From NCBI GenBank assembly GCA_037975125.1, contig JAJQOW010000014.1:19029685-19093684 (forward strand): a stretch of 64,000 nucleotides of DNA, in the 5' to 3' direction. Shown piece after piece: positions 1-12,249 of the stretch; position 1 is the first letter of the stretch, and each line of letters starts with the position of its first letter. The notes under the pieces are model-generated. The model did no database searches, was not told where the DNA came from, and saw only the letters and a program-made list of their open reading frames with translations. The position numbers and the translations under genes are program-made. The stretch is from Latrodectus hesperus. Taxonomy: Eukaryota; Arthropoda; Arachnida; Araneae; Theridiidae.

Positions 1-975
1 TTGAAGCCTGCACTATTTAGCAATTTCGTGATTTTTGTATGATTTACCATCAAATTTTATCTATCAAATATAATTGCAGTTGTGATTATTTTTAATGATA
101 TATGAAAATTGAAAGTTGCAATATTTTTTGATTATGTGAGAGGGTCTTGAAACATTTTAATTCTAATCCAGCACATGCATCTTTGATTTTAAGTTTTTTG
201 ATATTTTATGAAATAAATTTTTTAGAAGTTATTATTTAATGATTAAAAAAGAAGTTAAATGCACATATCATGTTTATTTTTGTATTCATTTCTAAAAAAT
301 GTAAGTTTTCAAAATAAAGTGATCAATACAAAAATGGAAATGTTAGATATTATACTTTTCGAAATTATGTCAGTTAAAAAAATTTTTTTCCATTTATTTC
401 TTTTCTATTGTGATGGATTACATTTTTTAAACTTACATTAAATAAAAAATATTTATAAAAGTATATATATATAAGGATAAATATAATAATATAAATAAAA
501 TAATATAAATAAAAGGAAACAATCATACAGCTTAATTTTAGAATTATAGATTACCATTATTTATTAATATTTTTATCCATGATGAAATACTTTTAATTTT
601 CTTTGATTATATTTTAAATTATTCACAATTTATTTTTAATGTGATGCAACTTGTAGTATTTTTCTTCTGTTCTTTTAATAAAATTTGACTACCAAAGAGT
701 TAAATTGAAATTTTTATCTATATAGCAAATTAAAGTGATTAAAAAACTAAGTTGTTAATTTTTTTTCAAAATTTCCGAATTTAAAATTTTTTTTTATAAA
801 AGTATGCTTTTTTCATTACACTAGTATTTAAAAGTTTAGTAATTTTTTGTGTGGAATAAAATGTAAATAAGTATTTGAAAGAAGAGATGAAAGATTTAAA
901 TTAACAGCAGTTCCAATGAGTTTTATTTCATCTTATTATATATTACATATATCCTAAATATTATTATATCACATA
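1..975. other. AT-rich DNA without recognisable gene
   Basis: Mostly A/T homopolymer-rich sequence. No open frame with protein-like composition and no recognisable repeat ends were seen, except a 15-bp stretch starting at 507 that recurs at 1241 (see findings). Confidence 0.6.
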
Positions 976-1240
976 ATATTTTAGGGGGTTGGTGTGTCTC
1001 GTCTATACGTAGTGCCCCCTAGAACGCCTTTTGGTAACCGAACGAGACACATTTTCGTCACTGCAGCCCAATACCCTGTGTCCTTCAGGTGCTTTTATGG
1101 ACTTTATTCATTTGACAAGTTGTCCTGCGCTTTCTCTTTTGAACTGTTTACCCAACAACTTTAACAATAAGGCTAATTTTTATTGGGCTACCAGAGGACT
1201 CATGGCTGATAAGGCCGCTGTCTCGACGTAGGATAAAGAA
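976..1240. repeat. Unclassified GC-elevated repeat-like island
   Basis: An abrupt block of balanced composition inside AT-rich DNA. It starts with a G-run and a segment containing GTGTCTCGTC and GTGCCCCCT, and ends with CTCGACGTAGG before an A-rich stretch. The open frame across it (1031-1231) has no protein family signature. Compact size, sharp compositional edges and an A-rich 3' side suggest a short retroposon or a transposon remnant. I see no clear tRNA A/B boxes, so I do not call it a tRNA SINE. A 15-bp direct repeat lies at 507 and 1241; the second copy abuts the right edge. Confidence 0.4.
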
Positions 1241-1255
1241 AAATAAAAGGAAACA

Positions 1256-2668
1256 TAATTTTTTAACCTTAATATTTTTAATAAATACTAATATTTTCAA
1301 ATTTATTTAAAAATAAAATATCTTCTCTTGAATTGCTTTCTATAATGTAACTTTTATTATTGTGACAAAATACTTTCTGTAAACAGCAATGTAAGCACAT
1401 TTTTCTTTTTGAACAATTGAGCAATATTTTGCATTAAAAATCACAAAGTTTAGTACGAAGTAAATATTCTACAAAATTTTAAAAATTGATATTTTATACA
1501 CTGTAAATACTGTCTAAAATTATGTAAGTTAGTTATTAATTCTATTGCATTGATTAAATTCTTTATTTATCAGTGTAATTTCCTATACTCTTAACTTCTA
1601 AAAGAAACTTTAAATTTCTAATCTTTAATTTTGGTACTCAATATATTAAATTTCTGTTTTCAGTTCAACAAATTTATTCTTAACTTTAACTCAATAATTT
1701 TGTGTACTAATCCATACATATTCTTAATTAAACTCTTAAAATCTTTGAAATTTGAAGGCTTTAAAATAAATACAAAAAATTACTGTCCTTAAGTGAATAA
1801 TTTCTCATTTTTTTATCCTAAATGATTCTAATTACAAATTGTTATTTTTCTGGATTTTTTTATTATTATTATTTTTATTTATTTTTATTATTATTTTTTA
1901 CTTTTTTTATTTTTATCTTGTAAAATTGATGTTTTACAGCATAATTACAATTAATTTAGAAAAATTTTGTAATTGTAGACTTGAATTAAATTTATATATT
2001 TTTTGTGAAATATTTTATTAGAATTTCTTTTTCCATTTTAAGATTTATTTTTTGTTGATTATTGTTATTGTACTATATTAGATTGACATAATATTTTATT
2101 ACTTGGGATTTTGAATTGAATCCTTTTGTTAGAAAATTATGTTCTTTTTATGAATTTTTTTATTATTATTTTATTTTAGAAAAGCAATTAAAATCAAAGT
2201 TACATTATAGTCAGTTCTTATTATGCTCATGAAAAATTTATAATATTTTTTAGAATTTTCTTTTATTTTGGTAATAATTCCTGAAAGCTTTGTTGGTTAT
2301 TATCGAAGAAACAACTATAATCAATATTTTTTGTCAAGATTAAGCTATTGATTATTTTTCGAAAAACATAATTGCTGAATAAGTTGATATTTGTAACAAA
2401 CTTACTAATCATATATTATTGATATGTATATGTAACTCTTATTTTGTGAAAATCTATTGTAATTATTTTGTACTATCTTTTATTAGAAGCTAGTAATTTT
2501 TAAATGTAATATGATTACTCTTTAACTTAATGAAATTATAAATTATTTCTCATCAAATAAATTTCTTAATTGAAATAGAAATTTTATCTGTGGGAAATGT
2601 TTTTGCTAAATAATTGTAAAAATTGCATAATCAATAAATTTTGTTGTAAATTTATCATATAAAGTTAA
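1256..2668. other. AT-rich DNA, nothing recognised
   Basis: Low-complexity AT sequence with T-rich and TTA-rich runs around 1855-1910. The open frame there is a translation of those runs and has no gene-like features. Confidence 0.6.
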
Positions 2669-5600
2669 ACTTCTGGAAAACTCCTGGAATTCAAAAAATT
2701 GTTTTAAGGGCCTTTGAAACTCTTAAAATTTTGATTTACTACTAGAAAATCCTGAATTACTCCTGAACGTGTTATTTACCTAGACTAATTAATTTTTTAT
2801 TAGAAGATATTATAATTTTATTGAATTTTCTGTTTCAATATTTTAAAATTTTCAATGAAATTATCCAAAAGCAAAATTGAGTATTAGCTTTTAATGTTTT
2901 CAATAGCTAGTGACATGATTGATAGTAAATTATTGTATTCATATCTGTTGAATAACACAAAGATCTATTTCAACTACTATAGCAATCATAGCATGATCCA
3001 ATTCAGTCACTACCAGTAGTATTTAGATTTATGTGTGTGAAGTGAAGAAATTACCAATAAAATTGTTATGTGGTGCAGTCAGGAGGGGTATTTTAATTCA
3101 TTCTTTTTCTATTTATTTTTGTTTTCCTTATATTTTATAAAATTCACTGAATATTATTATTTAAATATAAATTTTTTGAGTTTTCCATGTCAAACTTGGT
3201 GAAAATTGTGCGTAATTTCTGTGATCATGATGAATTTGATTGTTTATCAATGGAATAATTGCTGAAATAAATTACTTGATGTGCTTGGTACTAATGCTTG
3301 GCAATTACTTGATATGATAAGTGTCTTTTCAATGACGAGTGAAATCAGGAAAAACCATACAAAGATTGGCTTTTCCATGTTTCAGAAAAAACATGTGCCC
3401 ATTGTCTAGTTTGCAAGAAACACTTCTGTATTTCAAATATGGGAGAATCAGTGTCAAATCCCATTTTAAAGGAATAAAAACACCTGTATTTGTTTGAACA
3501 GGCTATAGCTGCCAAAAAAAAGTACTCATCTAAAAAAATTTCACTACTGCTATTCCTGTTAAAGAATGAGAACCCAAAGCATGTTCTGAAATTTTAGATT
3601 CATTTGTTTCTTCAAAAGAAGTTTTATAGGCTAAAATTCTATGGGTCCTAAAGTTTTAATCAGTGTCTTCGGCTGCAGTTTTTGTGGCAATATGAATTCT
3701 CTTTTTAAGTTGTGTTGTGGTATAAAAAGGTATGCTTCTAAAAGTTTTGGAATTTCACCTTATATATCCAACTTAAACAATTGGTCTACTAGGTAAGATT
3801 TTGGGATAATGATACTGTTAAAACGTAGTATGACTTGTCAATTTTTTTAGGTCACTCAACTGGTAATATTTTTTTGAAAAATGAATGAAAAGTGCTTTGA
3901 ATTTTGAACAAGTGGATTACTTCATTTGTCAAATAATGTGTTTTCACTAAAATCGCTGACTTTTAAAAAGTCAACAAAATTCAAATATTGTAAATGTCAA
4001 AAGCTTCATCCTGCATGTTCTACACTACACTTAGTTATGAATGTCCTGAATTCCCGAAGTTGAGGTAACAGCTAATACTGTTTATAGACTATCCACTCAT
4101 AGGGATGACTTTAGTAGCCTTAGGCTGGGCATAACATTTCCTTTAAAGTTTCGCAAGCATCAATGGATAGAAAGTGTAAGAGCTTTGAGCAGCTTGCTTA
4201 AAATGTTATTGTTTCTTGAAACTTTATGTCATTTATTCAAAACAAAAAATTTTCTAATTCCAGTACCAAAACTTATGATATAGTGCAGAAGTGTACAAAA
4301 AAATTTTCTTTTTTGTGCTAAAAGCAATTTTTTATATTTATTGCTATTCAGTTGAACTTTTCTGACACTTTATCAAACTCATAAACAAATGTTGCCATTT
4401 ATTGCAGGAGATTTTCATACATTGTTGAAAAGATTAATGTAAAAGTTTTTAAAAGACTTTATGCTATCTGTTTCTTCATTTAAACTTATTAATACTGATG
4501 TAGCAGATAAAGATATTCAAAAAGATGCTAATAAGTTAGCTGTTAGATTTGTTACCAAAAAAATCATCAGAAAAATTGTATGTAAGCAAAAATTAGATAG
4601 AAAAACATAAAATGGATTTTTTTTTAAATTCCAAATTATTTTTAGTGTCAATGACAAAAATGTTAATGGAATAATGTCCTTTTCAATATTCTGTGGTATG
4701 AAACATTTCATTAGATCATCAAACTCTAATATGTAATGAAGCAAGTAATTTAAGTAAAATGCAAAAATATCTTTTGTACTTGTCTAATGCATCTAACTTT
4801 AATGTGATTTTTTTTTAAAAGAATTTTACTAATTTTATAAAAGTGCTAAAATCACATTATAACCAACTATAAGATTTCAAGTTTGTATTGATGAAATACT
4901 TGATCTTATATAAGATAGATTCTTTAATTTTAATTTACTCTCAAATGAACAATATTATTGTCACTTATGGAAAGTAATATACTTTTACTACTCTCTCATG
5001 AGTAAGCATGTGTAGAATGTTGATTTTTTGTGAACAAAAATTTTATGGTAGAAAATTTAAATAATCAATCAATTATGTCTTAGTGCATCATTGACAATTA
5101 TGTCCAATACATAGGACATGTCAATATAATCATTTGCAAAGATCTACTTAGTTTTACTGCTAATTTCAGGTAAAAGTATAAATTATATTTAGATAAATTA
5201 AAACATCAAAAAAAAAAGCAATAACAGAGGAGAAACAAAAAATACCAGAAATTAGTGAACTGAAAATCGAAAAAAAATTAGTGTTTGAAAGGTGGCATAT
5301 AAAACTTGAAAAATATGCAATAGAGTATGCTGAGGAAACTGGAAGTACTAGTAAATTAATATTATTACAGAATCAAGTGCATGTCGCTTTGGTGCTTTAT
5401 CAACACAAAAGTTATTACTCAGTGTTAATAATGAATTAAAAATAAAAGCTTTAGATTGAAAGTTAGCATTTTCTATCAGTAATATTTTGTACTTATAAAT
5501 AATCAAGAAATGCGAATATTTATTGAATGATTAAAGAAATAGAAAAATCTATAATGTGGTTGTGAAATTTTATAGTTTTTTAAGATTTTATACGTAAAGA

Positions 5601-6036
5601 TAAGGAAAATTAGAATTGCTTTTCTTAGATAATAAAAAAAAAGTTGGGGGAAAAAAGTTTACCTGGAAATTTTATCTTATCATTGTATTATTTTTGTTTT
5701 GAATTAATATATTTATTTGAAAAGAGATTGTTATACACATCTTGAAATACTCAATAAATTAATAGATAGAAATCTAATGATTAAAAATTCTAAAATTAAT
5801 TATTTTATACAATATATTATTCAGTAATGTATAGAATAATCATTACTTAAATTAAAAATTTCCTTTTATAGCTGTGTAAATTCATTCTCATAAATTTTCA
5901 CAGTAATTTATTTTTATTACAAATATAATTCATAAATATTGTATGCACATAATGATATACATATTTAGTTAATAAAAATTTTTGAAATAAATAAAAAAAA
6001 AGTATTCATCATGAATCTTGATACCTCCTGTGAGTG
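2669..6036 (+). mobile_element. hAT-like BED-finger element, copy A (decayed)
   Basis: The left end carries the CTCCTGGAATTC / TTAAGGGCC block shared with copies B, C and D. The right end (near 6021-6033) carries the ATACCTCCTG block also seen near 23886. Between them lies a decayed coding region on the + strand. Around 3345-3480 it encodes a BED-type zinc finger remnant with a C-x2-C pair (CAHC) and the motif SNMGES, the usual spacer before the two histidines. Around 5100-5460 it encodes the C-terminal charged region that is better kept in copy D. Stops and indels are frequent, so it is not functional. It is the longest copy and contains middle parts missing from B and D. Family assignment rests on the BED finger and on the FDESLN-type block in copy C. 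Confidence 0.7.
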
Positions 6037-6040
6037 TAAC

Positions 6041-6056
6041 TATATATATATATATA

Positions 6057-6092
<36 letters not shown>

Positions 6093-6184
6093 CGTGCGTG
6101 CGTGTGTGTGTGCGTGCGTGCGTGTGTGTGTGCGTGCGTGCGTGCGCATGCGGCGAGTGAGTGAGAGAGAGAGAGAGAGAGAGA
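6041..6184. repeat. Compound microsatellite (TA)n(TG/CG)n(GA)n
   Basis: Alternating TA, then TG with TGCG interruptions, then a short GA tract. It sits directly at the right end of hAT copy A. Confidence 0.95.
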
Positions 6185-6798
6185 TCATTTAAGTGGGAAA
6201 CCTAATATTTCATGGAATAAATATTTTATGAAATAACTAGACAAGTCAGTTAAAGTATATAAAACTACTTGCTGCTTTTTGTCAGTTTTGAACCACTTAA
6301 AATTGTTTTGTGCATATGCTTCATTCTGTTTTGCTTTTATACATAGAATTAGTGTTTGTTATCCATTTAATTTTGGATTTTAAACATATGTTTCTGCAAC
6401 CCGTTTTCAAGCAATAATTTCTGCATGAATAAAAACTTAGTCTGTGAATTTTTATTTATTTATTTTATAAGACTGATTTAAATTTTATTAAATAAGCATT
6501 TTATAAATAAAAATGGTGTTTCACTTAATCATGAAAAATTATTAGCTTTGATAGCATAATCAAAAAGCACTAAAACAGCTTATTTCAAATTTATAAAATA
6601 AATTTGAAATTGTTAATTTTTCACTTTAACAGCATATCTTTAGTTATTTCATAGAATTACAGGTTATTACATAAAATAACTAGGTAAAGTACAAAATTTT
6701 TTAATTATATACTTTAACTGGCTTATCTATTTATTTCATGAAATATCTAATTATTCAATGAAATAATTGTATTATGCTTTATAAAGATTACATATATA

Positions 6799-7887
6799 CA
6801 CAGTCCAGTCACATTAATTTGATCACCTGTCAAAAGCCTGAATCATCTTTAGCAGGAGTAGTCTGCTGTGAGAAGTAAAGGTAGGGAGTCATGATCAAGA
6901 GGATTCTACAAATTCTCAATTGGGTTTAAGTTAATGAGTTTGCTGGCAAGGGAAGAAAGGTAGTCTCATCCTGGTGCTCTTTGAACCGCACGCATGCCCT
7001 GCCAGCTGTATGACACCTCGCATTTTCCTGCTGGTAGATGCCCCTATCCTGAGGGAAAACAATTTACATATAGGGTGAACATGGTGTATATTTTTATTGA
7101 TCCATCATGCTTTCCACAATGATAAGTGATCAAAGAGAATGCCAGAAACATAGTGGTCCCACCTCTAGCTTCGACCATTCTGTCAATGATTGCAGGGTGT
7201 TGGCTTTCAGAGGTTTCACATCGTATATGCCAACATCTATCTGTCCGATGGAGCATAAAACATGATTCATCAGAAAACAGTACTTGTCACCACTCAATGA
7301 ACATCCAGTTTCGGTAGTCAGATTTAAATTCCAACTTTTATCATTGATGAACAGCAGTCAGCATAGGCACATGATAACATGAAACAGGTATCTGCTTTAG
7401 AAGCTTAGATTCAGCAATGTTCATTGAATTTGGAATACACTAGGTAGCCTCTTAGTTTATCTGAGCAGTCAGTTGCTCAGTATTAGAGCATGTATTAACC
7501 TAAATGATTTTCTCTAGCTATTGCTCACCTCTGCCATCTATGGCCCATGGTGCATCTCATTTTCCCTGCCACTGATTTTGGACAGTCCCATTTTTCCATA
7601 CATTGTATACTTTTACCATGCCAATATGCAAACAATGCACAAACTTAATTGTTTTGGAAATGCTTCTACTCTTGGTCTAACGAAAGCCAATAATCATGCC
7701 CTTTTGGAGATTGAATAAGTTAGTCTGTTTCTGCATTGTGTGATAGATTGAAAATTTTCCAAAGCTATCACTCACCCTTTATATATATATACTCAATTGG
7801 ATTATGCTGTCATCTTCCTTCTGTGATTGAATATTTAACATTGACATCAAAAGTAGGTAGTGGGCTCATTAATGTGACTGAACTGTG
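6799..7887 (-). mobile_element. Tc1-like element, antisense, with TIRs and TA duplication
   Basis: The left end begins CACAGTCCAGTCACATTAAT and the right end, read on the other strand, begins CACAGTTCAGTCACATTAAT. These are inverted repeats differing at one position in the first 20. Each end is flanked by TA (6797-6798 and 7888-7889), the Tc1/mariner target duplication. The minus strand encodes a decayed transposase: a DESCFMLHRTD block (first catalytic Asp) near 7270-7230, a GGTTMFLAFS block, and QQENARCHTA near 7030-6990, where family members usually have QQDNA, so the second catalytic Asp is replaced. Stops and frameshifts follow. Length of 1.09 kb is short for Tc1, implying internal loss. 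It is a dead copy. Confidence 0.75.
7044..7256 (-). pseudogene. Tc1-like transposase fragment
   Basis: A 70-codon open stretch in the antisense element. It reads from MLHRTDRCWHIRCETSESQ through an ARGGTTMFLAFS block, matching the central DDE region of Tc1-like transposases (DESRF...GGGSVMVWG pattern in the family). The second catalytic block (QENARCHTA) follows in another frame downstream on the minus strand. It lacks the N-terminal paired-type DNA-binding domain in frame and cannot be an intact enzyme. Confidence 0.65.
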
Positions 7888-8017
7888 TATTCTTGACTGA
7901 ACTGTATAATTACTTGATAGATTATAATTCAAAAGCAATTTCTGCAGTAAATTGTATTGCTAATTTATAAACTGTCATTATTAGTTTCTAGTTGTATTTA
8001 TTAATTTATTCTTTCAG

Positions 8018-8192
8018 GAACTGCTTTAGAAAATGGTCAATTTGAAATTGTTGACATTTACAGAAGAACAGTTGCAGAAAGAATCAGAAAAGTGAAATTT
8101 ATGAAAGATTTCAAATTGATTGAACAGTATTTTTTAAATGGACAAAGTATAATGACAAGACTTAAATCTAGTGAAAGCTCACCAGATTTTAG
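8018..8192 (+). CDS. Internal exon of unidentified multi-exon gene (exon i)
   Basis: 175 bp, open in one frame, flanked by a polypyrimidine tract and TTTCAG acceptor (8012-8017) and an AG/GTAATT donor at 8193. Translation after two phase bases starts TALENGQFEIVDIYRRTVAE, continues with an Arg/Lys-rich amphipathic stretch and ends KSSESSPDF. The composition is protein-like, unlike the AT shadows around it. It begins with the last two bases of a codon and ends after the second base of one; the next exon (11718) supplies exactly the missing base to give Arg. The upstream exon and start codon were not found and probably lie left of the window or in short exons I cannot detect. No family recognised. 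The Lys/Arg/Glu-rich pattern suggests a helical cytosolic segment. Confidence 0.62.
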
Positions 8193-9237
8193 GTAATTGT
8201 TTTCAATATAATATTTATTATTCAAATTTGATAATACATAAATTTTTTGAAAAATTCTGTTAAAACATTAAAATCAATTTTTTTTATTTTAATCAATAAA
8301 TTCAAGTTAGGACAAAAGCTTTATTTTCATTAATTTTTATTTCTTTATCCTCCAGAATATTTTTGTGTCTAATGTTTGTTATGAAAAATAGACTTATAAT
8401 TCAATCTTTATTTTTTATTACAATTAATATATGGCAGTTTTTATTTTTATTTTTTTAAATTTTATGAATTCAAATTTGGTTGGTAATATTTAAAACAAAA
8501 TTTTATTTAATTTTTCTAAAAATAAGCTCATTTCTTTTTGATTTCTTAAATCAGAGTTATTTTAATCAGATTAAACCAGAATTATTCAGAGCTTTAATAA
8601 TTTTTTTAAAATATATAGGTGCATTATTAAAATTATATATTCAGCAATTTAATACAATTACTTTTTTCAAGCTTAGATAAGATACTGACATGATTTCATT
8701 ATTCTTTTGATCTGTTTTTTAATATATTAGTATACTAACTTGCCAATCCCACCATCTTTTATAAACTTTTAACTCCCAATAAGAAATATACCCCTAATGT
8801 TTGGAGGAAAATGTGTTTTAAAAGTTTAACATGACATACACCTTTTTTTTAAACTATATTAATTATTTACTTAGTTTTGTTAGAAATGCTGCTTTGCATA
8901 AAAAATAAAAACTTGCATATAGATCAACTAAAAACATAACAAATGACATGTTTAACATTTGAAATTATTAACTGTTAAATTTGGGACACCTTTCATCCAT
9001 CTTCTAACGCATTTCTTATCAGCAGCGTATTGGAAAACCATAAAACACACACATATATATATATACACACACTTGTATTATATGAAGGCAATATTATTTC
9101 AAAAGTTGAAAAGTTAGTGAATATTATCTTAACAAAAAAAAGTACTTTGTGAATGAAGAAAGGAGGTTGGATCTAATGCAGTAAATAATTTTTTTTTACC
9201 CTCATCAGCACCTCATAAATAATAATCTTAATACAAG
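8193..9237. other. Intron sequence, nothing else recognised
   Basis: AT-rich. The open frame at 8480-8680 is a low-complexity hydrophobic translation without gene features. Confidence 0.5.
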
Positions 9238-9659
9238 GTTTGTTCAATTCTTGAATACTCTTTGAAACTTCTAGAATTTTGACTTGAATCCTTGAAATCT
9301 GTGAATTACTCCTGAAATTTTTACTTACCTTGAGGCATTTATTTTTTTAGAAAATATTATAATTTTTTTCAGTTTTATTTTCACTCTCTTAAAATTTTTA
9401 ATGAAATTGTCTGAAAAACTAATTGAGCATTAGCTCTTAATGCAACGCAATTAATGTTAGATTGTTATGTTCGTAAATGTTAACTAAAATAAAGATTTAA
9501 TGTAGTCAAGACTGGATATAGTGTTTAGATTTATATGTGTGAATTGAAGTGATCATCAACAACATTGTCATGTTGTGCAATCAAGAAAGCAGTTTTAATT
9601 GATTTTTATTTGTTTCTGTATTCTTTGTTTTGTATAAGATTCTAAACTAAATTAAACCT

Positions 9660-9932
9660 GTGTCATGACAGCCCACATGTGGGCTAAGGCCTTTAGTGCA
9701 AATATCTGTTTTCCTGACTGAGGTAACCTTGAAGTGCAAAGCATATAACCTGGTTAGGTGGTTAACCTAAAATGTGAAACCATAGTGTTAAGTTCCCAAG
9801 CATGCATAATGCTTAGTTTTGTCAACCCACTGAAAGGATGAAAGGTTGAGTCATCTTTGCCCAGCTCGATGATCGAACCTCAGTCCTGTGTCTTGGGAGC
9901 ATGAAATGCTATCTCTGCTTCCCTGGGCTTTT
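9660..9932 (-). repeat. tRNA-derived SINE, family 3 (antisense) inside hAT copy B
   Basis: Shares ordered segments with 49985-50232: CATATCTGTTTTC-like, AGGTGGTTAACCTAA-like, AAGCATGC, AACCACTGAAGG-like and a terminal block around GATCGAACCTCAG. That last block, read on the minus strand, is a B-box-like CTGAGGTTCGATC. The copy interrupts hAT copy B: the hAT sequence TTTGTATAAGATTC before it and TTTTTATAAAATTC after it look like a diverged target duplication. It therefore post-dates that hAT insertion. Confidence 0.6.
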
Positions 9933-10135
9933 TATAAAATTCATTGAATATTAATATTTAAATATAAAACTTTTGAGTTAAAATATACTTTCCTTGGTCA
10001 AAATTGTGTATAATTTCAGTGGATTGAAATGAATTTGTTTAGCAATGAAATAAAGGAGGAAATTATTTAATATGCCTGTGGAAAGTGTTTTTTCAATGAC
10101 TAGTGGATTCTGGAAAAGCTATACAAATGTGTTGT

Positions 10136-10178
10136 CTGTGTGTATGTATGTATGTGTGTGTATATATATATATATATG

Positions 10179-10240
<62 letters not shown>
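10136..10240. repeat. Microsatellite (TGTA)n(TA)n
   Basis: TGTATG repeats pass into a long TA tract. It replaces the middle of the transposase region of hAT copy B. Confidence 0.95.
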
Positions 10241-10241
<1 letters not shown>

Positions 10242-11717
10242 CCAAGAAATCTGTTGAATAATTAATGAAATAGAAAAGCTAAGGATATGGATGTAAAATT
10301 GGACAGTTTTAAATAAGCTTTAACATAAACAGCAAAATATTTAGAATTGTTTTTATTAAATGATAATTGGAAAAAAAAAAGTCATCCTTTAAACTTTATC
10401 CAATAGTTGTTTATCATTTGAATTAGTATATTTATATTTGAAAAGAACTTGATATACACATCTTGAAATTCTCAGTAAATTAATACAGGGGAATCTAATG
10501 AATATTTTAAAAAATTCTATATTTATCTGTTACTTTATACAGTGCTTAATCTAGTAATATAAAAAAAATATTGATTATTTAAATAAAATTTTTCTCTTAT
10601 AACTGTAAATTTTTTGAAGGTTTTTGAAGTACTCATTAAATATAATTCAAACTTAAATGAAAAATATTGCATATTTGATTAAGAACAGTTTTAAAATAAA
10701 AAAATTTTTAATGTAAATGTCGATCCCTCCTGGAAATTCTTAAATTGACTCCTGGAATTTGATTCTTGGAAATCTGTGCTAATCTTCTTGATAGAATAAA
10801 AAGAATCACTTGGCTTCATTCTTGAATGTTATATTTTAAAATGAAAGGGAATTTGTTTTAAATTAAAAATGAATATCTTGATATAAGTTACATTGCATGT
10901 TGTGGTCCTTAATTTTAACCACAGACAAAATTTTGGCTCACAGATAGAATTAAGATTTTATATATATAAATACAAGTGTGTATGTAAAGTTTTTTTGCTC
11001 TTCTCTCTTATTTGGAATGTAATCTAATAAAAACTATATTTATGTAAAATGAAATCATTTAAAGACTTCGGGGGGAAAAAAACTCAGTATGGCACTTCAG
11101 TTGAATTCTTATTTCAGTTTAAAATTTCAAATATCTTTATTTTGTATAGTAATCAATTAAATTGATCTTTCATGTATTTATTAAAATATTTCTACTTATG
11201 TCAAAATTTTACTTTTTATCTACTCATTTTGTAAAAAAGTGATATGCCTGAAACAATTTAATAAACAAAATAGCTTCTACTAAAATTGAAATAGAGTGGG
11301 GTTTGACATAGTTCATATTAAGTAAAATTCATCAAACTTTTCACTCTCTATACTAACTTGTTTGTTATTGACAACAAAAAAGGCTTAATTTCCAGAAGCT
11401 CAAAATTTACAAGAATGTAATAAAATCAAGTATGAATATATTTGCATTTACCTTAAAATTCTGATTTGTCACTCTGTACTGTTTGGATATAAAAAGAGTA
11501 TTGGCATTGTCAATATCTTATATATTCAGAAATAAAGTGATTGTATTCTAATCGAGCAAAATAGTGTTTTAAGAAATTAATTTTAATTATAATTAAGACT
11601 ATAAAATTCATGAGTTTCATGTATTATATTTATTCAAGTATAACTTTTTAATATGCTCTTATTATGCTGACATTGTTCAGTTATTAATTTATTGACATTT
11701 TGTAATTTTTCTTTCAG

Positions 11718-11860
11718 AGCATTCAATACAGACTTCATGTTTTTGATAAAATACATTAAGTTTTTTGACTCCTTGTCTTCATTTTATGTTTTTTATCATG
11801 ATACATTGAAAGAAATACTCATAAAAATGGAAATAAGAAGACTTAAAACAATGATAAGAG
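11718..11860 (+). CDS. Internal exon of unidentified multi-exon gene (exon ii)
   Basis: 143 bp, acceptor TTCTTTCAG at 11709-11717 and donor AAGAG/GTAAAT at 11861. The one phase base (A) completes the Arg codon begun in exon 8018-8192. Translation reads AFNTDFMFLIKYIKFFDSLS and ends KEILIKMEIRRLKTMIR, after which one base (G) is left over for the next exon. The segment is rich in aromatics in its first half and shows alternating hydrophobic and charged residues in its second half, as in an amphipathic helix or coiled coil. The exon is too short for a family call. Correct phase on both sides is the main support for it being real. Confidence 0.62.
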
Positions 11861-12249
11861 GTAAATACTTTATAAACTTTCTGAAACTGCCAATCGCTTT
11901 AAATTAAAATTTTTCTCTTTAATTAGAATTTATGTCATTAACTATGAATATTTTGTATTAATGAAATAAAATTTATAAACATTCAAACATTGTGTATTCT
12001 ACTATTTTTTGCAATAAATAGAAATGTCAATCACTAGTGGTGTGAGGTTGTTTTAAAAACTAACGTAATATGTAATTTAGGAAAATATTTCAGTTTATGG
12101 GTCTAGTATCTATGGTAAAGTAAGTCATTTGAAAGAACAGAATTATAATTTTTAGCTAAAAAGTGGAAGTTTATGGAAATTACCAAATTTTAGCTGTTTT
12201 TTTTATTTTTTTTTAAACCATAATTAAGCAGATTGTAGCTAAAATGATT

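Larger units (their letters stand above)
9238..10790 (+). mobile_element. hAT-like element, copy B, internally deleted
   Basis: Left block (9240-9360) matches copies A, C and D through the GAATTTTGACTTGAATCC and ATTACTCCTGAAATTTTTAC segments. Right block (10735-10790) matches the TCCTGGAATTTGATTCTTGG segment of copies C and D. The coding core is almost gone: the first BED-finger codons near 10065-10130 run straight into a TG/TA microsatellite, followed by the non-coding tail that in other copies trails the stop codon. A tRNA-related SINE interrupts it at about 9660-9932. It lies inside the intron between exons 8018-8192 and 11718-11860, in the same orientation as the host gene. Confidence 0.65.

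Noticed and set aside
1839..2021. Phe-rich hydrophobic open frame
   Set aside because: T-rich low-complexity DNA; no start context or conservation signal.
10072..10257. Open frame with long Tyr-Ile repeat
   Set aside because: Translation of the TG/TA microsatellite in hAT copy B.
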